A stretch of 64,000 nucleotides of DNA, from NCBI GenBank assembly GCA_964614185.1, contig CAZTKJ010000009.1, positions 1-64,000 on the forward strand. The letters are read 5' to 3'. The position numbers and the translations under genes are program-made. The notes under the pieces are model-generated. The model had not been told where the DNA came from. It ran no database searches and was given only the letters and a program-made list of their open reading frames with translations. How positions within the stretch are numbered: position 1 is the stretch's first letter; every line of letters starts with the position of its first letter. This stretch comes from Suilimivivens sp964614185 (lineage in GTDB: Bacteria; Bacillota; Clostridia; Lachnospirales; Lachnospiraceae). Positions 34,730-41,047 of the stretch are shown here, one piece after another.

Positions 34730-35280
34730 ATCTTTTCTCCCCTTATTCCGTACCACGTATCTTTTTTAAATTCCTCCCCATCAATGAAGACCGGGTATAT
34801 CCCCTCTATTTCTTTTGAGCCCTTTTTCTCCTTTACCAGGAACAGATAGGAACCTTCCACGCCTGCTGCCTTTGGTGATTTTCCCCTGACAATAATAAAA
34901 TCATCCTCTTTTATGCATCTTCCTCTGTCTCTTACTGCATAACTGTTTTCCATGTCCCTGTCCGGGTACTTCTGCATATACATACATGCATGTGCTGCAA
35001 GTTGTATCCTGTTAAGCTCCTTTACCAGTGTCAATTTTGTGCAGGATATCCTTGATCCGTTGCCGTCCTGGTTGATATCTCCTTCTGCCCTTACGATAAA
35101 GAAGCGTGCATCCTGACTGCTATAGTAATTTAATACGCAGAGAGGATTTTCCGCACAATGGAATCCATTCCTGGCGCACTTGCATTCTTTTTCCTCGTAT
35201 GTTTCTCCCGGTTCAAACTGGAACAGCCCATTTCCCATGACAGCCTGCAGTTTTGCATTAAAAGCTTTATATGCTATCAT
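34711..35280 (-). CDS. DUF7666-like phage protein
   Basis: 189 residues. Start AYKAFNAKLQAVMGNGLFQF, then the conserved ARNGFHCAENPLCVLNYYSS and a central FFIVRAEGDINQDGNGSRIS. This pattern is common in early regions of clostridial phages and ICEs, next to pcfJ; function unknown. C-terminal 50 residues are mixed strands with many Lys/Glu. Family name is recalled, not searched. Confidence 0.6.
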   Translation of the reverse strand: MIAYKAFNAKLQAVMGNGLFQFEPGETYEEKECKCARNGFHCAENPLCVLNYYSSQDARFFIVRAEGDINQDGNGSRISCTKLTLVKELNRIQLAAHACMYMQKYPDRDMENSYAVRDRGRCIKEDDFIIVRGKSPKAAGVEGSYLFLVKEKKGSKEIEGIYPVFIDGEEFKKDTWYGIRGEKICRSRS

Positions 35281-35290
35281 GTCTGTTACC

Positions 35291-35797
35291 TCATTTCATG
35301 TAATACTCACGGATAAGTCTTTTTACTTCTGCCCTGCCCGGTACGCCAAGATATAACGGTCCCTTCATCTGTACCAGTTTTCCGTGATGCATTATTTTAG
35401 TAACTTTTACAATCTTGTCGCTTATCCTTACCTTGTTTTCAAATGCATATTTGATCAGTGCTGCCATACATTCCTGCAGGCTCTTTCCCCTCTTCCTTAC
35501 AGCCATACAGAAAGCTTCATCCTCTGTGCATGCTTCTGCCACTGCATCCTTCCAGTCTGTCAGGATCCCACCGATATCCAGGTATTTGCTCTCCACCTTT
35601 AATTTCCCATAAGCTGCCATAAGAGGGCTGCATAACTCCTGCACTGTTCTGTTTATGAAGTCTTCTGCATCCTCCCTGTCAATTCCGTTTTCTTCTGCAA
35701 TGGCAATCACTGCCTCTGTGTCACCTTCTGCAAGCTGTGCTGCTGCCGCTTCGTTTATCTCCTGTGCTGAATCAAATTCTCCAAATTTATCAAACAT
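35291..35797 (-). CDS. Possible AcrIIA9-family (Cas9 inhibitor-like) protein
   Basis: 168 residues from the ATG at 35797, which has GGAAGGAG 6 nt before it; the frame to 35959 lies in the HNH gene. Acidic N-terminus (FDKFGEFDSAQEINEAAAAQ, AEENGIDREDAEDFINRTVQ), a helical core (CTEDEAFCMAVRKRGKSLQE), and a basic end (AEVKRLIREYYMK). Proteins with this pattern, encoded beside pcfJ on Lachnospiraceae mobile elements, are in my memory annotated as AcrIIA9-family. That is recall only, and activity need not follow from family membership. Confidence 0.4.
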   Translation of the reverse strand: MFDKFGEFDSAQEINEAAAAQLAEGDTEAVIAIAEENGIDREDAEDFINRTVQELCSPLMAAYGKLKVESKYLDIGGILTDWKDAVAEACTEDEAFCMAVRKRGKSLQECMAALIKYAFENKVRISDKIVKVTKIMHHGKLVQMKGPLYLGVPGRAEVKRLIREYYMK

Positions 35798-36227
35798 ATT
35801 TTTCTCCTTCCCATCCTTCCGGCCATTCAAGGGGATCGTCCATAAGTATGAATCCTTCCGTCCCCCTGCCTTCCGGTCCTTTTTTATCCTCTTTTCCTGT
35901 GTCAATGTAATTCTTTCCAAACTCCTGCATCCAGAGTTCATGGCTGTATCTTTCCTCAAATCTTTCCTGTGCCAGCTGCTTTAATCTCCTGTCAACTTCT
36001 GCATTGGCGTGGGGCGCTTCAGGACCGTACTCATGATGGCGCCTTACGCATACGTAGGCCCACAGACCGTAATGCTCCGCTTTTTTCCTGTTTCCTGTGC
36101 CATGGATCAGATGATGCCTGTGCAGCCCTGTATGGGGCAGTTCACCATAATACCCAGTAGTCTCTGCTTCCATCCGGCACAGCAGGCACTCTTTTGTACC
36201 TTTCCGCTGGATGATACTCCCTGCCAT
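35790..36227 (-). CDS. HNH-like phage endonuclease
   Basis: 145 residues. CLLCRME gives a CxxC pair, then TGLHRHHLIHGTGNRKKAEH and YVCVRRHHEYGPEAPH give the His-rich ββα-metal core. This form is frequent in phage replication regions. ATG with GGAGG 9 nt upstream lies 86 nt inside the RNase H-like gene, an unusually long overlap that the CxxC at the N-terminus supports. Possibly a recombination or nicking nuclease. Confidence 0.68.
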   Translation of the reverse strand: MAGSIIQRKGTKECLLCRMEAETTGYYGELPHTGLHRHHLIHGTGNRKKAEHYGLWAYVCVRRHHEYGPEAPHANAEVDRRLKQLAQERFEERYSHELWMQEFGKNYIDTGKEDKKGPEGRGTEGFILMDDPLEWPEGWEGEKYV

Positions 36228-36669
36228 CTTTAAATGCCTCCACTGCTTTTTCTAGGTCAAACCGCATCCGTTTTCTGTATATGCTCTCTTCCCTGTTAAA
36301 AGATACTGTATGATTCTTTACATGCTCTGATACCTTCTGCCACAGTTCCTTATTAGCTACCGGGTTCCCTTTTGCATTGATCCAGCCGTTCTTCTCCCAT
36401 ACCGGCAGATAGTGATTCCACATCACATTTAAAATGTGCTGGCATTCAGTAGTTACTCGGGCGGAGCATGTTTTTGTCAGCCGTTCAAATGCACCTGAAA
36501 GGGCTGCAAGGGCAAGGGCGTTTTCCGTAGCTTTTTCCCTGACCAGTATGCCGCTGCGTGTCTCTGCTTCTCCGCTCTGACGGATGTATTCTATGATATA
36601 CATGCCGGCACCTGTACGGACGGCTGGTCCCCGGATGGAAGTCTCTATAAAGATCTTTACTTTAAACAT
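36142..36669 (-). CDS. RNase H-like fold protein
   Basis: 175 residues. Strand pattern VKIFIETSIRGPAVRTGAGMY, then ATENALALAALSGAFERLTK and VTTECQHILNVM...WINAKGNPVANKELWQKVSEH follow ribonuclease HI order. The usual catalytic Asp in strand one is not obvious; Glu in EEST-type positions (IETS, TTEC) may serve. It lies directly after the Rep gene (5 nt), so primer removal or DNA processing during replication is plausible. Confidence 0.7.
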   Translation of the reverse strand: MFKVKIFIETSIRGPAVRTGAGMYIIEYIRQSGEAETRSGILVREKATENALALAALSGAFERLTKTCSARVTTECQHILNVMWNHYLPVWEKNGWINAKGNPVANKELWQKVSEHVKNHTVSFNREESIYRKRMRFDLEKAVEAFKDGREYHPAERYKRVPAVPDGSRDYWVLW

Positions 36670-36674
36670 TCCCT

Positions 36675-37463
36675 TTATCCGCCTCCCTTCATCCGTTGCA
36701 CCGGTGCAACTGTCCTGTTTACCGGCAGCTTATACATGATGAAATGCTGGTATTCATACCCGGTGATGGGATTGATGCCCATTCTTACGGAATCTTCATC
36801 TATGTAATATCCCGGCAGTGCCTTAGGATATTCCGTCATTTCCTTTTTCAGCGCTCTTTCTATCTCCGGTTCCGGTATCTTCAGGTTGCGGCTCCGTGAA
36901 TAATTTTGGGATGATCCCCCATCCTCCGCCGGTTTGGTCAGGTACCAGGCAAGGCCTGTAAAGCCTCCTTCTTCGTATGCCGGTTTGAAACTTGGAAATC
37001 CTGCCCCTTGGATCTTTCTCCAGCAGTCCTTGATGAGGATGTCACCTTCCGGGATCCGGTTGACAAGAAGATGGTGGTGAGCTGCACCCCGTTTTCCCAC
37101 TTCCGTCCTGACAACCCATTTCAGTTCATACCCTCTCTTCCGGTACCCGGCTCTCAGTTTACGGATGAATTTTGAAAGATCCTTTTTAGCTGACTTTATA
37201 TCTGTCCGGTATCCCTTGATATAGGTGAGCAGCGCCCAGTAATCATTTTCACGGAAGTTTTCTTTTATAAGCCTCCTTAGGTTCCTCTCCCTGTTATACT
37301 GGTTCTGCTTCTTGATCTGCTCTGCCGTGGGTTTCTTCCTTTTCTGTCTTTTCTTTCCTCCGGCGCCGTAACTGCCTGTGCATACCCTGTCTACCTCTAT
37401 GGATGTGTCAAAGTAGTAGGTGCTCTGCTCCCTCTTATATCTTTTCTTCCTTTTCTTTTTCAT
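36675..37463 (-). CDS. HUH-endonuclease replication initiator (REP_ORF2/G2P type)
   Basis: 262 residues. Very basic N-terminus, motif I region DYWALLTYIKGY, HUH-type metal site GAAHHHLLVN, and motif III GLAWYLTKPAE with the candidate nicking Tyr and nearby Lys. This order belongs to rolling-circle initiators of the G2P group. The C-terminus reads TVAPVQRMKGGG, where VAPVQ is encoded by the 16-bp palindrome. The ribosome site is weak (AGGA, 12 nt away), which suits tight control. An elaborate leader precedes it (37502-37660). Confidence 0.78.
   Translation of the reverse strand: MKKKRKKRYKREQSTYYFDTSIEVDRVCTGSYGAGGKKRQKRKKPTAEQIKKQNQYNRERNLRRLIKENFRENDYWALLTYIKGYRTDIKSAKKDLSKFIRKLRAGYRKRGYELKWVVRTEVGKRGAAHHHLLVNRIPEGDILIKDCWRKIQGAGFPSFKPAYEEGGFTGLAWYLTKPAEDGGSSQNYSRSRNLKIPEPEIERALKKEMTEYPKALPGYYIDEDSVRMGINPITGYEYQHFIMYKLPVNRTVAPVQRMKGGG
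36695..36710. repeat. 16-bp palindrome, copy 3
   Basis: GTTGCACCGGTGCAAC near the 3' end of the Rep gene, encoding VAPVQ. Confidence 0.9.
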
Positions 37464-37503
37464 ATACCGTCAAGTCCTATCTTTAATAGTTGTAACAAGT
37501 AGT

Positions 37504-37530
37504 AAAAAAATGGAGAAAAACCCCATTTTT
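37504..37530 (-). terminator. Attenuator-like terminator in the rep leader
   Basis: AAAAATGG pairs with CCATTTTT (37530-37523 with 37513-37506, loop of 9), followed on the minus strand by a run of seven T in total. It lies 40 nt before the rep start, so it must be bypassed for rep expression. Confidence 0.68.
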
Positions 37531-37531
37531 C

Positions 37532-37560
37532 TTGACTTTTTTGGCTGTATACGGTACACT
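37532..37560 (+). promoter_or_regulatory. Rightward promoter in the rep leader
   Basis: TTGACT (37532-37537), 17 bp, TACACT (37555-37560). It reads away from rep, toward a terminator at 37599-37631. Confidence 0.55.
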
Positions 37561-37590
37561 ATATTTGTATGTAGTGGTCCGTATACAGCC
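37543..37590. repeat. Long inverted repeat in the rep leader, possible origin hairpin
   Basis: GGCTGTATACGG (37543-37554) and CCGTATACAGCC (37579-37590) are perfect 12-bp arms. Inside, ACACTA and TAGTGG extend the stem imperfectly. It may act as the anti-attenuator in rep mRNA or be the hairpin nicked by the HUH Rep. Confidence 0.7.
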
Positions 37591-37631
37591 GGATCAAGGC
37601 GCATGGGGTTGCAGCTCATGCGCTGTTTTTT
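37567..37631 (+). ncRNA. Candidate antisense RNA of the rep leader
   Basis: Bounded by the promoter at 37532-37560 and by a hairpin GCGCATG/CATGCGC (37599-37605 with 37617-37623) followed by TGTTTTTT. The predicted RNA is about 65 nt, fully complementary to the rep leader including most of the leader peptide frame. Expression is inferred. Confidence 0.5.
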
Positions 37632-37653
37632 GTCCTCTGTTCATGACTGCCAT
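37594..37653 (-). CDS. Leader peptide of the rep mRNA
   Basis: A 19-codon frame from the ATG at 37653 (16 codons from the ATG at 37644). GGAGG (in TTGATGGAGGAATGG) lies 10 nt before the second ATG. It ends in the 5' arm of the leader structure. Position before a hairpin and attenuator suggests that its translation could influence rep expression. Not recognised as a known peptide. Confidence 0.45.
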   Translation of the reverse strand: MAVMNRGQKTAHELQPHAP

Positions 37654-37660
37654 TCCTCCA

Positions 37661-37861
37661 TCAATATAGACTTACGGCTCTGGCCACGCGGCCTCTGTCA
37701 TTAAGTGCAGGTGTAAAAAATACAGTATATCCTGCATCAATGATCCCGGATGGAATACCTCTGACCTCGCTGCTGGTGAAATAGTAATCCCTTCCGTCAT
37801 CATCACCGGTTATGAATCCATACCTTTTTTCTCTGTTGAAAAACTTTACATTCCCTATCAC
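37661..37861 (-). CDS. Cold-shock-domain protein
   Basis: 66 residues from GTG 37861 (AGGAGG 7 nt before it), the normal CspA length; the longer frame to 37891 adds an unlikely N-terminus. Has the start IGNVKFFNREKRYGFI (RNP1-like) and YYFTSSEV (RNP2-like), then FFTPALNDRGRVARAVS. Single-stranded nucleic acid binding; may serve as an RNA chaperone for the structured rep leader directly downstream. Confidence 0.85.
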   Translation of the reverse strand: MIGNVKFFNREKRYGFITGDDDGRDYYFTSSEVRGIPSGIIDAGYTVFFTPALNDRGRVARAVSLY

Positions 37862-37892
37862 TGCTTGTCCTCCTTCCTGTCTATAAAACAAG

Positions 37893-37921
37893 TTGAATAT
37901 TTCTTGCTTTTCTCCTATACT
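37893..37921 (+). promoter_or_regulatory. Promoter of the acidic protein gene
   Basis: TTGAAT (37893-37898), 17 bp, TATACT (37916-37921), 50 nt before the ATG. Confidence 0.7.
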
Positions 37922-37972
37922 TTTATTACAGACTTTTTTATTAATCTAAACACAAAAGAAAGGAGATACTTT

Positions 37973-38407
37973 ATGGCAATTTATAAAACTCGCGATCTGC
38001 AAGACCGCCTCTGTGAAATAGCTAAAGATGGATATCTTTATGTGGACATCACTGAAATTGATGCTGATGATGAATTTCCGACTTCATTATCATTTGATGC
38101 TCTTGCTCCATACGAATCAACTGATTATGAAACCGTTGAATCTTTGGAGCTTGATCTTGAAGATGAATTTCCGCCTGTTACTTTTCATGCCACAGATCTC
38201 TGCCATGAGATCGGATTTACTTATGAGGAAATTTCCACTATCCATCACGCTGTTGTAAATGCTTTGGAATATTTCAAAAGCTGTGAAAAAGATCCCACGT
38301 ATTCAAAAGAAGTTGTCCGTGACATTAAATCATCTGCTGTCAAGTGCCGGAATCTTCAGGCTAAACTTGTCAAATTCCTTAATCAGGTTTCGCCAAAACA
38401 ATCGTAA
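37973..38407 (+). CDS. Acidic phage protein on the opposite strand of the early operon
   Basis: 144 residues from ATG 37973, with AAAGAAAGGAG 8 nt before it. Strongly acidic: LYVDITEIDADDEF and VESLELDLEDEFPP in the first half, then a helical C-terminus (ALEYFKSCEKDP, NLQAKLVKFLNQV). Not recognised. It has its own promoter and reads against all neighbours, as immunity, anti-host or moron genes often do. DNA mimicry is one possibility for such charge, without direct evidence. Confidence 0.7.
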   Translation: MAIYKTRDLQDRLCEIAKDGYLYVDITEIDADDEFPTSLSFDALAPYESTDYETVESLELDLEDEFPPVTFHATDLCHEIGFTYEEISTIHHAVVNALEYFKSCEKDPTYSKEVVRDIKSSAVKCRNLQAKLVKFLNQVSPKQS

Positions 38408-38603
38408 GGTCGAAGCTTATCTTATCCTCCAAAAGGTGGTTCATTCTGTGAACTGCCTTTTTTATTTCTTCTTTAATAATCTTTGCATCTTCTTCTTTTT
38501 TCACCTGGCAGTAAATGTCTGCATGATTCTTTCTCTCTTTATTAGATCTCACTCTGATGCATCTGCCTGTATGAAGTACTTCCTCTATCCTCTTGTATCC
38601 CAC
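38379..38603 (-). CDS. Small early phage protein
   Basis: 74 residues, GTG start with GGAGGG 7 nt upstream. Basic N-terminus (GYKRIEEVLHTGRCIRVRSN) and a helical Lys/Glu centre, ending FDLTIVLAKPD. Not recognised. Its 3' end overlaps the 3' end of the convergent acidic gene by 29 nt, so the two messages could interfere. Overlaps the membrane protein gene upstream by 19 nt. Confidence 0.65.
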   Translation of the reverse strand: MGYKRIEEVLHTGRCIRVRSNKERKNHADIYCQVKKEEDAKIIKEEIKKAVHRMNHLLEDKISFDLTIVLAKPD

Positions 38604-38782
38604 AATCTTCCCTCCTTTTCTGCAAAGTAATAATTTCTTTCCATCCTTGCAAAAGCGTATATGAATATTCCGCCTGCTGCTATCAGCACAATGCTTGTCC
38701 CTATACTGGAATCAAAGGCCAGTATTCCTAAAACTGCCAGTATATAGCCTGTTCCCTGCATAATACGTATCAGTGTCTTCAC
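38585..38782 (-). CDS. Small early membrane protein
   Basis: 65 residues with two hydrophobic stretches (GYILAVLGILAFDSSIGTSI and VLIAAGGIFIYAFA) and a charged tail ERNYYFAEKEGRLWDTRG. Not recognised. Part of the first leftward early genes of the prophage. Confidence 0.62.
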   Translation of the reverse strand: MKTLIRIMQGTGYILAVLGILAFDSSIGTSIVLIAAGGIFIYAFARMERNYYFAEKEGRLWDTRG

Positions 38783-38823
38783 TCCTTATCTCCTCCTTCA
38801 GGCTTGTCCTTTCATAGCTTCCG

Positions 38824-39123
38824 TTAGATTTTTCCACCTTGTCTAATCTCCTCGATCTCTATCTGCAGCTGCCTGGTTCTTGCCTGCACGTCTCTTAGTT
38901 CCTCTTCTTTCTTTTCCATAAGCGCTGCCCTTGGCTCCATATCCCGGATGATGCTCATGCCGTATTCCAGATACAGCCTTGCAATCTGATTTTTTCCATC
39001 AGTTTCACTGATAGAGGGATGGAAGGTATATACTTTTTCAATAACGTCATAGTCTTCATCTGATACCCTCATTACATGCCCTACCATGTCTTCCAGTCTT
39101 GCTTCAAACTCTTGTTTATACAT
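38824..39123 (-). CDS. Early phage protein of unknown function
   Basis: 99 residues. N-terminal half EFEARLEDMVGHVMRVSDED, Lys/Glu coiled coil at the C-terminus (EKKEEELRDVQARTRQLQIE). Similar short proteins lie at the start of early operons in clostridial prophages. Role unknown. No membrane segment. Confidence 0.65.
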   Translation of the reverse strand: MYKQEFEARLEDMVGHVMRVSDEDYDVIEKVYTFHPSISETDGKNQIARLYLEYGMSIIRDMEPRAALMEKKEEELRDVQARTRQLQIEIEEIRQGGKI

Positions 39124-39148
39124 ATCAGGCTTGTCCTTTCTGACCGGC

Positions 39149-39310
39149 TTATGCCGGCTCCTGTTCTTTCTTCTTATCTTCTAATAGAGGACCACTATGT
39201 ATTCCCTTCTTGATTCCATAATAGAGATCAACAAATGCTTCTGTTATCCTGTCTATTGCCCCTTCTGTAAACTCAACCGTACAAGTTATCTCTTTTTCCT
39301 TTCTTGCCAT
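39149..39310 (-). CDS. 53-aa early phage protein
   Basis: ATG at 39310 with AAAGGAGAGG 5 nt upstream; stop at 39149. Reads MARKEKEITCTVEFTEGAID, then RITEAFVDLYYGIKKG and a charged tail. Too short for domain assignment. It is probably the first gene of the leftward early operon. Confidence 0.68.
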   Translation of the reverse strand: MARKEKEITCTVEFTEGAIDRITEAFVDLYYGIKKGIHSGPLLEDKKKEQEPA

Positions 39311-39375
39311 AGAATCCTCTCCTTTCTGTAAATTTTATGTATTACTGCTTGTACGCCTTTCCTTATTAGTAAATA

Positions 39376-39404
39376 TTGTATTTCCTTTACGTTCTCCTTA
39401 TAAT
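39376..39404 (+). promoter_or_regulatory. Promoter of the Abi-alpha-like gene
   Basis: TTGTAT (39376-39381), 17 bp, perfect TATAAT (39399-39404). The near-palindrome GGTGTTACAGCACC (39414-39427) just after it could be an operator. Confidence 0.65.
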
Positions 39405-39452
39405 GTACTTACAGGTGTTACAGCACCGAGTACAAAAGAAAGAAGAAACTAT

Positions 39453-40238
39453 ATGAGCGAAAATAAAACTATAAACACATTGTTTAATGCCGATTTACCT
39501 CCTTCAGTAGATAATGCTATTAAAAATTTATCAGACAAACCTACTGCCAGTATTGGTGACACTCTTGCCGACATTTGGTTTATTGTCTTGGGTGGTCGTG
39601 TCTCTCATTATGCCGAAAAGAAAAGAATAAAATATGCCCATTCCCTAGAGCAGTTTCGTCAGGATCTTGAAAACTCTATTTCAAAAATCCCCCCAGAAAA
39701 GCAAATTGATCCTTCATTCCAAATCACTGCACAAGCATTGGAGAATGCAAAATATTGTGTTGAAGAAAAGGAACTCAGGGATATGTTCACTTCATTAATA
39801 ACTAATTCTATGAACGCGGATTTTGTCAAAGATGTACATCCTTCGTTTGCTGAGGCAATTAAGCAAATGTCACCTTTAGATGCTGCTATCATTAAGAGTT
39901 TTAAAAAATCACCAACGAATGGTTTTCCTCTTTGTCAGTATGAAATAAAAAAGGACAATGGTTACACAACCTTATTAGAAGATGTCTATTTGCATTATCC
40001 AAACACGTATTTACCAGCAAATTCACTTTCAATATCTTCTTTAGTACGGCTTGGACTTCTGAAGACTTCATATGATGATTGGATTCTTAATGATGATTTG
40101 TATTTACCGTTCACGGAGCATTTTTGGTTCAAAATGCTTCAGAAACATCTTCCAGGTGAGAATATCTCTATTCACAAAGGACTCGTCCGTTTGACCGAAC
40201 TAGGACGTTCATTTATCAGAGTATGCATTTCTGATTGA
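39453..40238 (+). CDS. Abi-alpha (DUF4393)-like abortive infection protein
   Basis: 261 residues. The stretch LADIWFIVLGGRVSHYAEKK, then EKQIDPSFQITAQALENAKY and LRDMFTSLITNSMNADFVKD is the recognisable Abi_alpha pattern. The C-terminal part is globular with winged-helix-like repeats (LSISSLVRLGLLKTSYDDWI). The family is linked to abortive infection in other bacteria. In a prophage it would block rival phages during lysogeny. Own promoter, rightward against the early operon; its last 30 nt overlap a small convergent gene. AAAGAAAGAAG acts as the ribosome site. Confidence 0.75.
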   Translation: MSENKTINTLFNADLPPSVDNAIKNLSDKPTASIGDTLADIWFIVLGGRVSHYAEKKRIKYAHSLEQFRQDLENSISKIPPEKQIDPSFQITAQALENAKYCVEEKELRDMFTSLITNSMNADFVKDVHPSFAEAIKQMSPLDAAIIKSFKKSPTNGFPLCQYEIKKDNGYTTLLEDVYLHYPNTYLPANSLSISSLVRLGLLKTSYDDWILNDDLYLPFTEHFWFKMLQKHLPGENISIHKGLVRLTELGRSFIRVCISD

Positions 40239-40376
40239 CTCCTTTGCCAATCGAATCATCTCTTTTACATGTCTATCAATTATATTTAAGGTTACTATCG
40301 CTGATATATTGCAGCAGATTACAGAAACTATAAAAGATGTAGCTGCTGCAATAACTATCACACTTATTACTTTCAC
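40209..40376 (-). CDS. 55-aa single-span membrane protein
   Basis: GTG at 40376 with AAGGAGG 7 nt upstream is preferred to ATG 40394, which has no ribosome site. One hydrophobic segment (ISVIVIAAATSFIVSVICC) then an amphipathic helix DRHVKEMIRLAKESIRNAYS. Not recognised. Second gene of a two-gene unit transcribed from the promoter divergent to the repressor; its 3' end overlaps the Abi-alpha-like gene by 30 nt. Confidence 0.62.
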   Translation of the reverse strand: MKVISVIVIAAATSFIVSVICCNISAIVTLNIIDRHVKEMIRLAKESIRNAYSDK

Positions 40377-40394
40377 CCTCTTCACCTCCTTCAT

Positions 40395-40544
40395 TTACTT
40401 GCTTGGAGCATCAGCTATCTCTTTATCCCTTAAAGCAGACATATATACCATTGCCATTGTTTTGCCCTCTTCAGATAATGTTGAAAATAGTAATGATATT
40501 CTAGTTGCATCTGAGATATCTTTTTCATTTAATACACCAGCCAT
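40395..40544 (-). CDS. 49-aa protein divergent from the repressor gene
   Basis: ATG at 40544 with AGGAGG 7 nt upstream, stop at 40395. Reads MAGVLNEKDISDATRISLLF and continues TLSEEGKTMAMVYMSALRDK. Small proteins of this pattern recur near repressor genes of Firmicute prophages and ICEs; not a DNA-binding fold by eye. It takes the position of cro. Confidence 0.7.
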   Translation of the reverse strand: MAGVLNEKDISDATRISLLFSTLSEEGKTMAMVYMSALRDKEIADAPSK

Positions 40545-40576
40545 GTGCAAACCTCCTTTTATTGACTTGTAAATAT

Positions 40577-40605
40577 ATATTAATCCCTTAGAAATATTAT
40601 GTCAA
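40577..40605 (-). promoter_or_regulatory. Leftward promoter of the 49-aa gene
   Basis: TTGACA (40605-40600), 17 bp, TAATAT (40582-40577). The spacer contains the operator half CTAAGGGATT. Confidence 0.75.
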
Positions 40606-40629
40606 CACTTTTTTATTGACTAGGGGATT
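40582..40629. promoter_or_regulatory. Paired operator-like inverted repeats
   Basis: AATCCCTTAG (40582-40591) and CTAGGGGATT (40620-40629) are inverted copies with one mismatch. One lies in the spacer of each divergent promoter, so a single repressor could close both. Confidence 0.6.
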
Positions 40630-40644
40630 TTTTTTTGCTATATT
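40616..40644 (+). promoter_or_regulatory. Rightward promoter of the XRE repressor gene
   Basis: TTGACT (40616-40621), 17 bp, TATATT (40639-40644), followed 7 nt later by GGAGGTGG. Confidence 0.75.
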
Positions 40645-40664
40645 ATTATTGGAGGTGGTGACTT

Positions 40665-41030
40665 ATAAAAGATAGAATTAAAAAAATAAGAAAGGAATCT
40701 GGATTGACGCAAGCAGAATTTGCGGATAAGATTCTTTTATCACAAAATTTTATAGCACAGGTGGAATCCGGTAAAAAAATTCCATCCGATAGGACTATCT
40801 CGGATATTTGCAGAATTTTTGATATAAATGAAGCTTATCTTAGATATGGCACAGGACCTGTAAAAAAAGTCTATGAAGGTGACGAGTATACAGAAGCTGC
40901 TGCTAGAATTGATAAAAATGACCCTAAAGCACGTCAGGCTATTATTGATTATTGGAAGCTTTCAGATAAGGATAAAGAATTGTGGTGGGCTTTCGTTGAT
41001 AAGTTCTTAAAAAAAGATGGAACGGACTAG
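40665..41030 (+). CDS. XRE-family repressor, probable AUA start
   Basis: 121 residues if begun at ATA 40665, 7 nt after GGAGGTGG (40651-40658). The HTH reads RIKKIRKESGLTQAEFADKI then LLSQNFIAQVESGKKIPSDR. A TTG at 40704 is the first conventional start but would remove helix 1 of the HTH and has no ribosome site. The frame is closed at 40659 (TGA), so no ATG/GTG lies upstream. The C-terminus has EAAARIDKNDPKARQAIIDY. Likely the lysogeny repressor, with divergent genes and operators in the same 120 bp. Confidence 0.8.
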   Translation: MKDRIKKIRKESGLTQAEFADKILLSQNFIAQVESGKKIPSDRTISDICRIFDINEAYLRYGTGPVKKVYEGDEYTEAAARIDKNDPKARQAIIDYWKLSDKDKELWWAFVDKFLKKDGTD

Positions 41031-41044
41031 TTATCCGTTCCATC
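41016..41044. terminator. Bidirectional terminator between repressor and 48-aa gene
   Basis: GATGGAACGGA (41016-41026) and TCCGTTCCATC (41034-41044) are perfect arms; T-runs lie on both sides, so it serves both convergent genes. The repressor stop codon lies in the loop. Confidence 0.85.
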
Positions 41045-41047
41045 TTT

